A DNA stretch of 64,000 bases from JAJVID01 sp963743425 (GTDB lineage: Bacteria; Acidobacteriota; Blastocatellia; RBC074), in assembly GCA_963743425.1 (NCBI GenBank), contig CAVUPU010000001.1, forward strand, positions 248,001 through 312,000, in the 5' to 3' direction. Within the stretch, counting starts at the first letter, position 1. Every line of letters starts with the position of its first letter. A model generated the notes under the pieces. That model was not told the DNA's origin, made no database searches, and saw only the letters and a program-made list of their open reading frames with translations. A program made the position numbers and the translations under genes. Positions 8,563 through 16,832 of the stretch are shown here, piece by piece.

Positions 8563-9243
8563 ATGAATATTGCTATCATTCCCGCCGCCGGCAGCGGCAG
8601 CAGATTCGGCGGGCAAACTCCGAAACAATTTATCGAGATCGCGGGCGCGCCGATCATCGTTCACACGCTGATGAGGTTCCACGAATGTGAAGAGATCGGG
8701 GCGATCATCGTCGCGCTACGGCGGGAAGAGTTCGAACGGTTTGAGCTTGCGCTTTGCGCTCACAAAATCCAAAAGCCGGTTCGCCTGGTCGTCGGCGGCG
8801 CTGAGCGCAGCGATTCGATATTGAACGGGCTGGAAGCGGCGAAAGAGTTTCGACCCGAAATCGTGGTCGTTCATGACGCCGTGCGCCCGTTCGTCACGCC
8901 GGAGCGGATTTCGGCCGTCATCGCCAGAGCGCGCGAGATCGGCGCGGCGATCCTGGCCCTGCCCGCGACCGACACGGTCAAGGAGGTCGAGGACGGTTTG
9001 ATCAGGCGCACGCTCGATCGCCGCCGCATCTGGCGCGCCCAGACTCCGCAGGCGTTCCGTTACGATCTGCTGATGCGGGCCAACGAGGAGGCCCGCGCCG
9101 CAAATCTTCCGTCGGCGATGATGACCGACGACGCATCGCTCGTCGAAAGATTAGGCGAGAGCATAGCCGTCGTCGAGGGCCTGGCGAACAACATCAAGAT
9201 CACCACGCCTGAAGATTTGGTCCTGGCCGAGAGGCTTTTATGA
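8563..9243 (+). CDS. ispD: 2-C-methyl-D-erythritol 4-phosphate cytidylyltransferase
   Basis: 226 residues from the ATG at 8563; upstream codons in the same frame lie in repeat DNA and are not family-like. The N-terminus has IIPAAGSGSRFGG and TPKQF, the CTP-binding loop of the MEP cytidylyltransferase family. Conserved VVHDAVRPFV and TDTVK segments follow. IspD makes CDP-methylerythritol in the non-mevalonate isoprenoid pathway, which here would feed hopanoids (see hpnH) among others. The stop codon overlaps the ispF start as ATGA. No good ribosome-binding site is visible because the repeat abuts the start, so translation may be weak or coupled. Confidence 0.95.
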   Translation: MNIAIIPAAGSGSRFGGQTPKQFIEIAGAPIIVHTLMRFHECEEIGAIIVALRREEFERFELALCAHKIQKPVRLVVGGAERSDSILNGLEAAKEFRPEIVVVHDAVRPFVTPERISAVIARAREIGAAILALPATDTVKEVEDGLIRRTLDRRRIWRAQTPQAFRYDLLMRANEEARAANLPSAMMTDDASLVERLGESIAVVEGLANNIKITTPEDLVLAERLL

Positions 9244-9803
9244 GCCAGTTTCGCATAGGCATAGGAAATGACATCCACCGTCTGGTCGAAGGTCGCAAGC
9301 TGATTCTCGGCGGGGTCGAAATCCCTTACGAGCGCGGGCTGCTCGGCCATTCCGACGGCGACTGCCTGACGCACGCGATCACCGACGCGCTGCTCGGCGC
9401 GGCCGCGCTCGGCGACATCGGCTCGCATTTCTCCGACAGGGACGAGCGATGGGCTGGCGCCGACAGCCTCGTCTTTCTGCGCCAGGTCCGCGGCCTGCTT
9501 GAAGAGCGCGGTTTCGAGATCGCCAACGTCGATGCGACGGTACTCGCTGAACGTCCGAAGATGGCGCCGCATATCACGGAGATGAAGGCGAGACTCGCCG
9601 AAGCGATGGGGATCGATCGGTCGCGGATCAACATCAAGGCGAAGACGAACGAGGGGCTTGACGCGATCGGCGGCGGCGCCGCGATCGGATCGCAGGCCGT
9701 GGCGCTCATCGTCGCCCCCCATTTGACTCCCGCGAAACTTTCGGTTGACGAAGAGATGGAAATGATCGAAAAAATGATTGCGGAGTTCGAGAGCAGGAAA
9801 TGA
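9240..9803 (+). CDS. ispF: 2-C-methyl-D-erythritol 2,4-cyclodiphosphate synthase
   Basis: 187 residues; the family is usually about 160, and the surplus is a charged C-terminal extension (EEMEMIEKMIAEFESRK). The metal-binding DIH near residue 11 and the GHSDGD motif, followed by LGDIGSHF, identify IspF. It converts CDP-ME-2-phosphate to MEcPP, the step after IspE. It overlaps ispD by four bases, giving tight translational coupling. Confidence 0.96.
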   Translation: MSQFRIGIGNDIHRLVEGRKLILGGVEIPYERGLLGHSDGDCLTHAITDALLGAAALGDIGSHFSDRDERWAGADSLVFLRQVRGLLEERGFEIANVDATVLAERPKMAPHITEMKARLAEAMGIDRSRINIKAKTNEGLDAIGGGAAIGSQAVALIVAPHLTPAKLSVDEEMEMIEKMIAEFESRK

Positions 9804-9804
9804 T

Positions 9805-10557
9805 ATGTTCGACGTGATCGCATTCGACGCCGATGATACGCTGTGGCACAACGAGCCGATCTATCGCGGCGCGCAGCGGCAGGTCATCGACATCCTGGCG
9901 CATTATCACGACCAGGAGTGGATAGAGCGCCGGATGAACGAGACCGAAATCCGCAACCTCGAACATTACGGCTACGGCATCAAAGGCTTCACGCTCTCGA
10001 TGATCGAAACGGCGATCGAATTGACCGAAGGGCGCCTCAGCGGCGCCGAGATAGGCCGGATCATCGAGCTGACCCGCGAAATGTTCAAAGCCCCGGTCGA
10101 ACTCCTCGACGGCGTCGAAGAGACGATCGCGACGCTCGCCGCCTCGCACGACTTGATGCTGATCACCAAAGGCGACCTCTTCGAGCAGCAAGCCAAGATC
10201 ACGCGTTCCGGACTGGCCGATCGTTTCGGCAAAATCGAGATCGTTCCCGTCAAAATCAGAGAGACCTACCAATCCATCATCGCCAGGCACGAAATCGACC
10301 CGCAGCGATTCCTGATGGTCGGCAATTCGATCAAGTCGGACATCCTGCCCGTGATCGAGATGGGCTGCCGCGCAGTTCACATTCCTTACGAGACCACCTG
10401 GGAGCACGAAATCGTGCCTGAAGAAGAACTCGCGGGCAGGGAATTTATCAGGCTCACGCACATCCGCGAGCTTCCAAAGTGTCTCGAAGAGTTATATGCG
10501 ACCACAAGACCTGATTGGATCAGTACCGCGAGCGGTAGCAAGCGGGCGCCTCAATAA
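9805..10557 (+). CDS. HAD-superfamily hydrolase
   Basis: 250 residues from the ATG one base after the ispF stop. HAD motif I is FDADDTLW with nucleophile Asp8, motif II is the Thr of LITKGD, and motif IV is GNSIKSDI. It should be a phosphatase acting on a small phosphorylated metabolite, but the substrate cannot be read from sequence. The last codons (from Trp after TTRPD) are encoded by an inserted palindromic element. Without the insertion the frame would stop at TGA directly after TTRPD, overlapping the start of the next gene. Confidence 0.88.
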   Translation: MFDVIAFDADDTLWHNEPIYRGAQRQVIDILAHYHDQEWIERRMNETEIRNLEHYGYGIKGFTLSMIETAIELTEGRLSGAEIGRIIELTREMFKAPVELLDGVEETIATLAASHDLMLITKGDLFEQQAKITRSGLADRFGKIEIVPVKIRETYQSIIARHEIDPQRFLMVGNSIKSDILPVIEMGCRAVHIPYETTWEHEIVPEEELAGREFIRLTHIRELPKCLEELYATTRPDWISTASGSKRAPQ

Positions 10558-10620
10558 AGGACCGCTCGCTACCGCTCGCGGTACTGATCCAACTCATTAT
10601 GCGACCACAAGACCTGATTG
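10495..10620. mobile_element. Palindromic miniature element with 23-bp target-site duplication
   Basis: The element (10518-10597) has arms GATCAGTACCGCGAGCGGTA and complement around a short loop. It is flanked by perfect 23-bp direct repeats at 10495-10517 and 10598-10620 (beginning TATGCGACCACAAG). Each repeat contains the ATG of the downstream phosphorylase, so insertion duplicated the start region, left the phosphorylase intact and extended the upstream HAD gene. Four related palindromes are at 3657, 21020, 23806 and 26590. Confidence 0.85.
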
Positions 10621-11900
10621 AAAAAAAACGCGACCGCAAGGAGTTGACGCGCGACGAGATCGCATTCCTGATCCGCGGCTACACGCGCGACGAGATTCCC
10701 GATTACCAGATGGCCGCGTGGCTGATGGCCGCTTTCCTGAACGGGATGAGCGAATCGGAAACACAATCTCTTGTCGAAGAGATGCTCCATTCCGGCGTCA
10801 CGCTCACGCACGATCAGATAGCCGAACCGAAAGTCGACAAACATTCGACCGGCGGCGTCGGCGACAAGACCAGCCTGGTCATCGCGCCCGTGGCCGCCGC
10901 GTGCGGCGTCGCCGTGCCGATGATCTCGGGCCGCGCGCTGGCCCACACCGGCGGCACGCTCGACAAACTCGAAGCCATTCCGGGATTCCGAACCAACCTC
11001 TCGCTCGATGAATTCCGCGACGTGTTGAGACGTTGCGGCCTCGCCCTGATCGGCCAGACGAAGGAGATCGCGCCCGCCGACCGAAAGCTCTACGCCTTGC
11101 GCGACCTGACCGCGACCGTCCCGTTCCGCCCGTTTATGTGCGCTTCGATCATGTCGAAGAAGCTGGCCGAAGGAATTGACGGACTCGCGCTCGACGTCAA
11201 GACCGGTAACGGCGCGTTCATGCGCGAATTCGAAGACGCGCGCAAGCTGGCCGAGATGATGGCCTCGATAGGCCGCTCGATGGGCAAGCGCGTCGTCGCG
11301 CTGATCACCGACATGAACCAGCCGCTGGGCCGCTGGGTGGGTAACGCGGTCGAAACGATGGAAGCGATTGAAACGCTGCGAGGCGATCTCGAAGGCGATT
11401 TCGCCGATCTGTGTCTGGAACTGGCCGCGCGGATGCTGATCGTCGGCGGAGTCGAGGACGATCTGGAAATCGCGCGCAACCGCTCGCGCGATGCGATCGC
11501 TTCGGGCCGGGCGCTCGAACGCTTCCGCGCCTGCATCGAAGCGCAAGGCGGCGACCCGCGCGTTCTCGACGACCCGAAACTCCTGCCGCAAGCAAGCGAA
11601 CAACGCGCGATCACAGCCGGCCGCGCAGGCTTCGTCACGGGCATCGAGACCGTCGAGATCGGGCGCGTCGTGATGGATTGGGGCGGAGGGCGACGAAGGC
11701 TGGAAGACAAGATCGATTACGCCGTCGGCCTGCGCCTTCACGCCAAGATTGGCGATCACGTGGACGCGGGCGATCCGCTCCTTACGGCTTATTACAACGA
11801 TGAGTCGAAATTTGAAGAGATGGATGCGCGGTTGCGGGCGGCTTATCGGATTGATGATGTTGCGCCCAACGTTGAACCGCTGATCAAGGCGGTGATTTGA
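10599..11900 (+). CDS. deoA: Pyrimidine-nucleoside / thymidine phosphorylase
   Basis: 433 residues, the usual length. KHSTGGVGDKTSLV is the phosphate-binding signature; SGRALAHTGGTLDKLE and the C-terminal domain complete the fold. It reversibly phosphorolyses thymidine, deoxyuridine or uridine for nucleoside salvage, fitting with the nucleoside-type ABC components at 17.6-20.2 kb and the NupG-like carrier at 25-26.6 kb. The choice between DeoA and the broader Pdp cannot be made here. Its start codon lies in the second copy of a target duplication, so its original promoter and ribosome-binding region upstream was displaced by a hairpin. Confidence 0.93.
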   Translation: MRPQDLIEKKRDRKELTRDEIAFLIRGYTRDEIPDYQMAAWLMAAFLNGMSESETQSLVEEMLHSGVTLTHDQIAEPKVDKHSTGGVGDKTSLVIAPVAAACGVAVPMISGRALAHTGGTLDKLEAIPGFRTNLSLDEFRDVLRRCGLALIGQTKEIAPADRKLYALRDLTATVPFRPFMCASIMSKKLAEGIDGLALDVKTGNGAFMREFEDARKLAEMMASIGRSMGKRVVALITDMNQPLGRWVGNAVETMEAIETLRGDLEGDFADLCLELAARMLIVGGVEDDLEIARNRSRDAIASGRALERFRACIEAQGGDPRVLDDPKLLPQASEQRAITAGRAGFVTGIETVEIGRVVMDWGGGRRRLEDKIDYAVGLRLHAKIGDHVDAGDPLLTAYYNDESKFEEMDARLRAAYRIDDVAPNVEPLIKAVI

Positions 11901-11901
11901 C

Positions 11902-12035
11902 CTACTGGTCGTACTTGTCGAAATACAGCAGATTGTCGGTAATGGATGATCGCGAGCCGGATTGCTGGGAAAAACGATGCCGTCGGGGTTGTCGCGATAT
12001 TGATGATGGAAGCCGAAAGTAAGTTGAGTGGGCAT
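11902..12035 (-). pseudogene. Short broken ORF after the DUF5678 gene
   Basis: The frame MPTQLTFGFHHQYRDNPDG starts 5 bases after the DUF5678 stop, and another frame ends with SITDNLLYFDKYDQ before a stop at 11902. Joining them needs one frameshift near 11970. The combination reads like a small protein of about 45 residues. I do not recognise the family. Confidence 0.3.
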
Positions 12036-12040
12036 TTCTT

Positions 12041-12394
12041 TCAGAGTCCGATAAATGGCGGAGAGTCCGCTGGTGGAATGTAGGTTACGAGCGGCAGATA
12101 TGCGCCATCCGCCTCAGCCGCCGCGAAGACCGCAGCCGCGTCCATCCCGTGGGCAATCAGACGGTCGCCGTCGAGCGCCACCCATTGCCCGCCATATTCG
12201 TGCGCGTGTTGCTCCATCCACCGATAGTTCGGCTCAGGATCAGGCTCAGGGATCAGCTTCAGATACTCGAAGTCAGGCGCGGGACGCTTTTCGCCATTCA
12301 ACCGCTCAAGCAGCTTTGAGATGAGCCTCTTCTTTTCGGCGCCTGGGAGCGTTTCGATTTGATCGAGCAGGGTTTCTACCGTGATCTCTGACAT
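12041..12394 (-). CDS. DUF5678-type protein (117 aa)
   Basis: The chosen ATG gives MSEITVETLLDQIETLPG and is preceded by AAGGAAGG. The first 45 residues form a helical segment of a type seen in small regulatory or antitoxin-like proteins. The second half, MEQHAHEYGGQWVALDGDRL then AHGMDAAAVFAAA, is the DUF5678 motif, often the N-terminal companion of clan AA aspartic proteases or present in stand-alone small proteins. No catalytic residues are obvious. A second DUF5678-like gene lies just upstream. Confidence 0.75.
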   Translation of the reverse strand: MSEITVETLLDQIETLPGAEKKRLISKLLERLNGEKRPAPDFEYLKLIPEPDPEPNYRWMEQHAHEYGGQWVALDGDRLIAHGMDAAAVFAAAEADGAYLPLVTYIPPADSPPFIGL

Positions 12395-12571
12395 AGTCAA
12401 CCTTCCTTTCGTCGTTCCTCGGCAGAAAGGCGACGAGGAACGCATTTGACTGTCTGAATTATACGCCTGGAATCTCAGCCGCGCATCAACTCCGCCCAAT
12501 CGGGTCAGAGGACAGGTCAAAGGCCGAAATGAGTTCAGACGCGCGAAAGGAAATTTTCCAGCACGAAAACC

Positions 12572-12868
12572 TTACGCCTCCGAAATCGAGTCAAAGGACT
12601 TACGCCCAGAGTTCGAGCGGCTTATCAAGGCAGTGATCTCACGATGCTCGACGACGCTAAACCGGATCGTCGCGGTTACTCGAATCAAGTTTGCCTGCGC
12701 AATCGACCAATCCGAGTCGGCAAACACTACAAACGGCGTTTCCACTCCCATTGCGCGCGCTTCGGCGCGCACCTTGTGTGGATCTTCGCCGTGACTGAGC
12801 AGACAGTCTCCATCCAACGCCAGCCACTGTCCGGCATACTCGGCCTCGTGCTCGGCTAGCCACTGCAT
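12572..12868 (-). CDS. DUF5678-like protein, N-terminus probably frameshifted
   Basis: 98 residues beginning MQWLAEHEAEYAGQWLALDG, the same motif as the neighbouring gene, followed by GDCLLSHGEDPHKVRAEARA and VETPFVVFAD. The coding-like frame continues about 28 codons upstream of the ATG (ELAGQNGADARVSNSPQRE) until a stop, while a proper start (MKDRQAGQYKRSLPLEKQ at about 13004) is in a different frame. One base change near 12955 would join them into a full-length protein. The C-terminal 40 residues look unrelated to the family. Confidence 0.55.
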   Translation of the reverse strand: MQWLAEHEAEYAGQWLALDGDCLLSHGEDPHKVRAEARAMGVETPFVVFADSDWSIAQANLIRVTATIRFSVVEHREITALISRSNSGRKSFDSISEA

Positions 12869-13066
12869 CTCTCGCTGCGGTGAATTGCTGACGCGGGCGT
12901 CGGCGCCATTCTGTCCGGCAAGCTCTTCCTCGAAGCCATCAGATGCGGAACCTGTTTTTCAAGCGGCAGCGATCTCTTGTATTGACCTGCTTGCCTGTCT
13001 TTCATAACAATCACAATTCTATGCTGTGATTGGAATACGCTACCGGACTTCCATTCGCGGTAGCTC

Positions 13067-13924
13067 TCAGACGGCGCGGCTCTTCGTGACGAAATAGCGC
13101 AGCTTGCGTTTGACTTTCTCCACCGCCGCGCGCGCCGCCTCTTTCACTTCGTTCGACTTGTCGGTCGCCGCCAGCCGCTCCAATTCGGACAGACAGGCTT
13201 CGTTGAAGTAATAACCCGCCACCTCCGCGGCCTTGCGCCGGACAGACTCCTTCTCACTGTCGAGGGCCAGCATTAATCCCGCCGCGAATTTTTCGGCCTT
13301 TTCAGCGGCTATGCTGCCCAGCGCCTCTGCCGCGCGCCATCGAACATAAGAGTCCTGATCTTCGAGCAGGGCTTTGAGCAAAGCGTCCATGACCCGCTCC
13401 GAACCGATGCGGCCCAGCGTAGACGCCGCGCTCTCTCGAACAATAGACTTCTGATCTTCGAGCAGAGCTTTGAGCAAGGCGTCCACGGCTCGCTCCGAAC
13501 CGATGTGGCCCAGCGCAGCTGCCGCGCTCCATCGAACACCAGACTCCTGATCTTCGAACAGAGCTTTGAGCAAGGCGTCCACGGCCTGCTCCGAACCGAT
13601 GCTGCCCAGCGCAGATGCCGCGCGACTTCGAACATCAGACTCCTGATCTTCGAGCAGAGCTTCGAGCAAAGCGTCCACGGCTCGCTCCGAACCGATGCTG
13701 CCCAGCGCCTCTGCCGCGCGCCGTCGAACATCAAACTCCTGATCTTCGAGCAGAGCTTTGAGCAAAGCGTCCACTGCGCGCTCCGAACCGATGCGGCCCA
13801 GCGCATATGCCGCGCGCCCTCGAACATCAGAATCCTGATCTTCGAGCAGAGCTTTGAGCAAAGCGTCCACGGCGCGCTCCGAACCGATGCTGCCCAGCGC
13901 ATATGCCGCGTCGCCATCGAACAT
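13067..13924 (-). CDS. HEAT-repeat protein / detached C-terminal half of the TIR-NACHT-HEAT protein
   Basis: 285 residues: about six 32-residue HEAT (PBS-lyase-like) repeats of the type AVDALLKALLEDQ, then a diverged C-terminal cap (EVKEAARAAVEKVKRKL). Its ATG overlaps the upstream stop as TGATG, so reinitiation is possible. The junction differs from the regular repeat by two extra bases about 20 bp apart (near 13905 and 13925). The simplest reading is one original protein of about 1,220 residues broken by two single-base insertions. A genuine two-gene arrangement cannot be excluded. Confidence 0.7.
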   Translation of the reverse strand: MFDGDAAYALGSIGSERAVDALLKALLEDQDSDVRGRAAYALGRIGSERAVDALLKALLEDQEFDVRRRAAEALGSIGSERAVDALLEALLEDQESDVRSRAASALGSIGSEQAVDALLKALFEDQESGVRWSAAAALGHIGSERAVDALLKALLEDQKSIVRESAASTLGRIGSERVMDALLKALLEDQDSYVRWRAAEALGSIAAEKAEKFAAGLMLALDSEKESVRRKAAEVAGYYFNEACLSELERLAATDKSNEVKEAARAAVEKVKRKLRYFVTKSRAV

Positions 13925-14695
13925 CAGAACTCCTGATCTTCGAGCAGAGCATTGAGCAAGGCGTCCACGGCGCGCTCCGATCCGATGCTGCCCAGCGCCG
14001 CTGCCGCGCGCCTTCGAACATAAGACTCCTGATCTTCGAGCAGAGCTTTGAGCAAGGCGTCCACGACTCGCTCCGATCCGATACTGCCCAGCGCAGATGC
14101 CGCGCTCACTCGAACATAAAACTCCTGAGCATCGAGCAGAGCTTTGAGCAAGGCGTCCACGGCTCGCTCCGATCCGATGCGGCCCAGCGCAGATGCCGCG
14201 CTCCGTCGAACACCAGACTCCTGATCTTCGAGCAGAGCTTTGAGCAAAGCGTCCACGGCTCGCTCCGAACCGATGCTGCCCAGCGCCTCTGCCGCGCGCC
14301 GTCGAACATAAGAATCCTGATCTTCGAGCAGAGCTTTGAGCAAAGCGTCCACGGCGCGCTGCGAACCGATGCGGCCCAGCGCAGACGCCGCGCTCACTCG
14401 AACATAAGAATCCTGATCTTCGAGCAGAGCTTTGAGCAAGGCGTCCACGGCTCGCTCCGAACCGATGCTGCCCAGCGCCTCTGCCGCGCGCTGTCGAACA
14501 TCAGACTCCTGAGCTTCGAGCAGAGCTTTGAGCAAGGCGTCCACGGCTCGCTCCGATCCGATACTGCCCAGCGCATATGACGCGCGCCATCGAACATCAG
14601 ACTCCTGATCTTCGAGCAGAGCTTTGAGCAAAGCGTCCACGGCGCGCTCCGAACCGATGCGGCTCAGCGCCTCTGCCGCGCTCCTTCGAACAGAA
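13300..14695. repeat. 96-bp coding tandem repeats (HEAT array)
   Basis: About fourteen 96-bp units, each encoding one 32-residue HEAT repeat, are nearly identical at the DNA level, including silent positions, for example CTTTGAGCAAAGCGTCCACG recurring every 96 bases. This points to recent expansion or ongoing gene conversion. Confidence 0.9.
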
Positions 14696-16737
14696 GAATC
14701 GTTGGCGCTGTCCAGACGCGCGGCGACGCCGAGCGCGACGGCGTCGAGCGCTTCCCCTCGCGCTTGAGCGAATGCCCGGACGACGGAGTAGAAATAGGGC
14801 GTCTCTTCGGGTTTCGCGGATGTGATGAAATCATCGAGACTCTGGAGCATCTTTTGCAGCGTTTGCGGTTTTACCTTTGCCGAGGCCAGGCCGCGAGCGC
14901 GAAGCCGCAGCAGTTTGTGATCGAGCGATTCGGGCAATTGCTCCAGCGTTTCGTACATGCGGTCGGGATTGCGAACCATGCCCAGCGCCATCGACAGCGT
15001 CTCCATCTCGACCAGCAGAGGATGGAAACAGGCGCGGACGAAGATGCTTTCGCAATCGGGATGGGCAGCCAAAGCTTTGGCGGCCAGATATTCCTGCAAG
15101 CTCAGGTGCGAAAAGGCCCAGACGTTTTCGGCCACTTCGCGCACGAGCGGCGTGGCCTTCACGTCGGCGGCCAGTGCGAACGCTTCCCGTGTGTCCCGGC
15201 AAAAGCGCCGCGCCGAGGCTTCGATGAAATCGGTGGTGAATGTGACGCGCTCGGCGTCTCTGCCCTGTTCGATGTCGTCGTCGAAAAGACGATTGAACGC
15301 CAGTTGAGTGAGGAAAGCCAGCTTAAGACGGCCATCGGGATCGTTGAGCGTGAAGCGTTCGACATTCTTCTGGCTGTCAATCCTCGCTGCCAGATCGGCG
15401 ACGATGGCTTCGTAAAGTTTCAGGCGGTCGGTTTCGACCTTGCCGCTCTGACGGATGCGCCGCACGATTGCGCCGATCAGCGTCGGCACGCTGACCAGGT
15501 CGCTCAGGTCGGGACTCATCAGCTTGGGCAGCAGCTTTCGGCCTTCGTCCTCGCCGAAGTAATGATCGAGGAAGAGCGCGATCTGGTCGCGATTGAACGG
15601 AGCGATCTCCATCTCTTCGGCCTTGCCGAACCGGCGGTCGCGCAGCGCGAAAGGCCGTGACGAGATGATCATCAGGTTATTGCCGTGATCTTCGACAAAA
15701 CGATTGATCGAGTCGCAGAGGTAGTGGAAATGCTCCCATCCGCGAACTTCATCCAATCCGTCGAGCAGCGCGACCACCTCGCCCGATTTGAGCCGCCGCG
15801 CAAATTCGTCCCGCAATTGTTTGCGGTCGGCTTCGGTTGCGTCGAGCGACCTCAAGGATTCCGTGGCGGCATGGTCGAACAAGACGGATTCGAGCCTGAC
15901 ATCGGCGCTCTCGAACGATTTCTGGTTGAGTCCTTTCATCTCGATGAAGATTGGGATGCGCTTTGAAGCGTCGTCGCAGACCTGCATCGCCAGCCATCGC
16001 ATCAACGTCGTTTTGCCGCATCCGGGAGCTCCCGCGATCACTGCGGGCTCCCGACGTTTCAACAGGTCTTCAGGCTTGATCCGGCGTTGGGCTTCCTGGT
16101 CTTTGCCAGGCCGGGAACCGATAGGGGCGTAGCGGTTGCGGAGCTCGGCGTCCCACATCCCCATCCATTCAGCATTGGCGGTCGGGCGGCGGAAATTTTC
16201 GTTGATGGTCAATTCGACGAAGACCCGTTTCAGCTCGTGGGCTTCAGTTTCGCCGAGCAGAGTGATCTTGCCATACTTTTTCTTGATCTGGTCGCGGTAT
16301 TCTTGAAGGAGCTTGTCTATTTGCGGCTCGATCCGCGCCGGTGTTTGGCCTTTGACGCCGGAGAGCAAAAGCTCCTTCGCCGTTTCATCATCCTTGCCTA
16401 CCAGGTCAACGTAAACGATCGATCCCAGCAATCCTTCGGGGGCGCATTTTTGAACGCGAACCGGAATCAACAATCGCTTTTTGCCTTTCGGATCGCTTCG
16501 GATCACAGCGGCAAGTTCCTGTTGGCAATAATCGGATGCGAGGTATTCGGGCGACAGTACGGCTATGGTCTGGCGCGCTCGTTTGACCGCTTCATCCATC
16601 TCGATCACGAAGTTCGAGCCGGGAGGCATGTCTTTGAACTGCGCGATGATCGTGTAACCGCTGGCTTCGAGCTGGGCTGCGATCCACTTTGCTTTGTCAA
16701 GGTCTGATTGAGTGTAGCTGATGAAGAAGTCTGCCAT
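13924..16737 (-). CDS. TIR-NACHT-HEAT STAND ATPase (NLR-like, putative defence)
   Basis: 937 residues from the ATG giving MADFFISYTQSD, which has a GGAAGG sequence upstream; an ATG 11 codons earlier lacks one. Residues 1-125 form a TIR domain (FFISYTQSD, then SPEYLASDYCQQEL with the Glu position expected for NAD hydrolysis). A NACHT ATPase follows, with P-loop AGAPGCGKTT at about 236 and Walker B VVALLDGLDEV at about 325. After a helical linker, HEAT repeats run from about 690 to the stop. By analogy with bacterial NACHT and TIR-STAND systems, HEAT repeats would sense a ligand, NACHT would oligomerise and TIR would deplete NAD+. The ligand is unknown. The stop falls mid-repeat (see the HEAT entry). 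Confidence 0.85.
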   Translation of the reverse strand: MADFFISYTQSDLDKAKWIAAQLEASGYTIIAQFKDMPPGSNFVIEMDEAVKRARQTIAVLSPEYLASDYCQQELAAVIRSDPKGKKRLLIPVRVQKCAPEGLLGSIVYVDLVGKDDETAKELLLSGVKGQTPARIEPQIDKLLQEYRDQIKKKYGKITLLGETEAHELKRVFVELTINENFRRPTANAEWMGMWDAELRNRYAPIGSRPGKDQEAQRRIKPEDLLKRREPAVIAGAPGCGKTTLMRWLAMQVCDDASKRIPIFIEMKGLNQKSFESADVRLESVLFDHAATESLRSLDATEADRKQLRDEFARRLKSGEVVALLDGLDEVRGWEHFHYLCDSINRFVEDHGNNLMIISSRPFALRDRRFGKAEEMEIAPFNRDQIALFLDHYFGEDEGRKLLPKLMSPDLSDLVSVPTLIGAIVRRIRQSGKVETDRLKLYEAIVADLAARIDSQKNVERFTLNDPDGRLKLAFLTQLAFNRLFDDDIEQGRDAERVTFTTDFIEASARRFCRDTREAFALAADVKATPLVREVAENVWAFSHLSLQEYLAAKALAAHPDCESIFVRACFHPLLVEMETLSMALGMVRNPDRMYETLEQLPESLDHKLLRLRARGLASAKVKPQTLQKMLQSLDDFITSAKPEETPYFYSVVRAFAQARGEALDAVALGVAARLDSANDSSVRRSAAEALSRIGSERAVDALLKALLEDQESDVRWRASYALGSIGSERAVDALLKALLEAQESDVRQRAAEALGSIGSERAVDALLKALLEDQDSYVRVSAASALGRIGSQRAVDALLKALLEDQDSYVRRRAAEALGSIGSERAVDALLKALLEDQESGVRRSAASALGRIGSERAVDALLKALLDAQEFYVRVSAASALGSIGSERVVDALLKALLEDQESYVRRRAAAALGSIGSERAVDALLNALLEDQEF

Positions 16738-16832
16738 CCTTGCGCCTTCCACACTGAATTTCGCAGCCATTGTGCGCCGGGCGCCGGAATCGTTTCAAGA
16801 CTTTTTCTCACACATTGCCAGACTCAAAACAG

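Noticed and set aside
10569..12035. Long minus-strand open frame opposite the phosphorylase gene, and similar long antisense frames at 21085-22884, 23316-24845, 38728-40254, 50759-52012 and 62153-63826
   Set aside because: They mirror high-GC coding genes with strong family matches on the other strand; compositions are Arg/Ala/His-rich and no domain is recognisable.
13505..14580. Plus-strand periodic proteins opposite the HEAT array
   Set aside because: Antisense shadow of the coding repeats.
13300..14695. CRISPR-like array
   Set aside because: The 96-bp units have no separate repeat and spacer parts, are in frame, and encode HEAT repeats; no cas genes are present.
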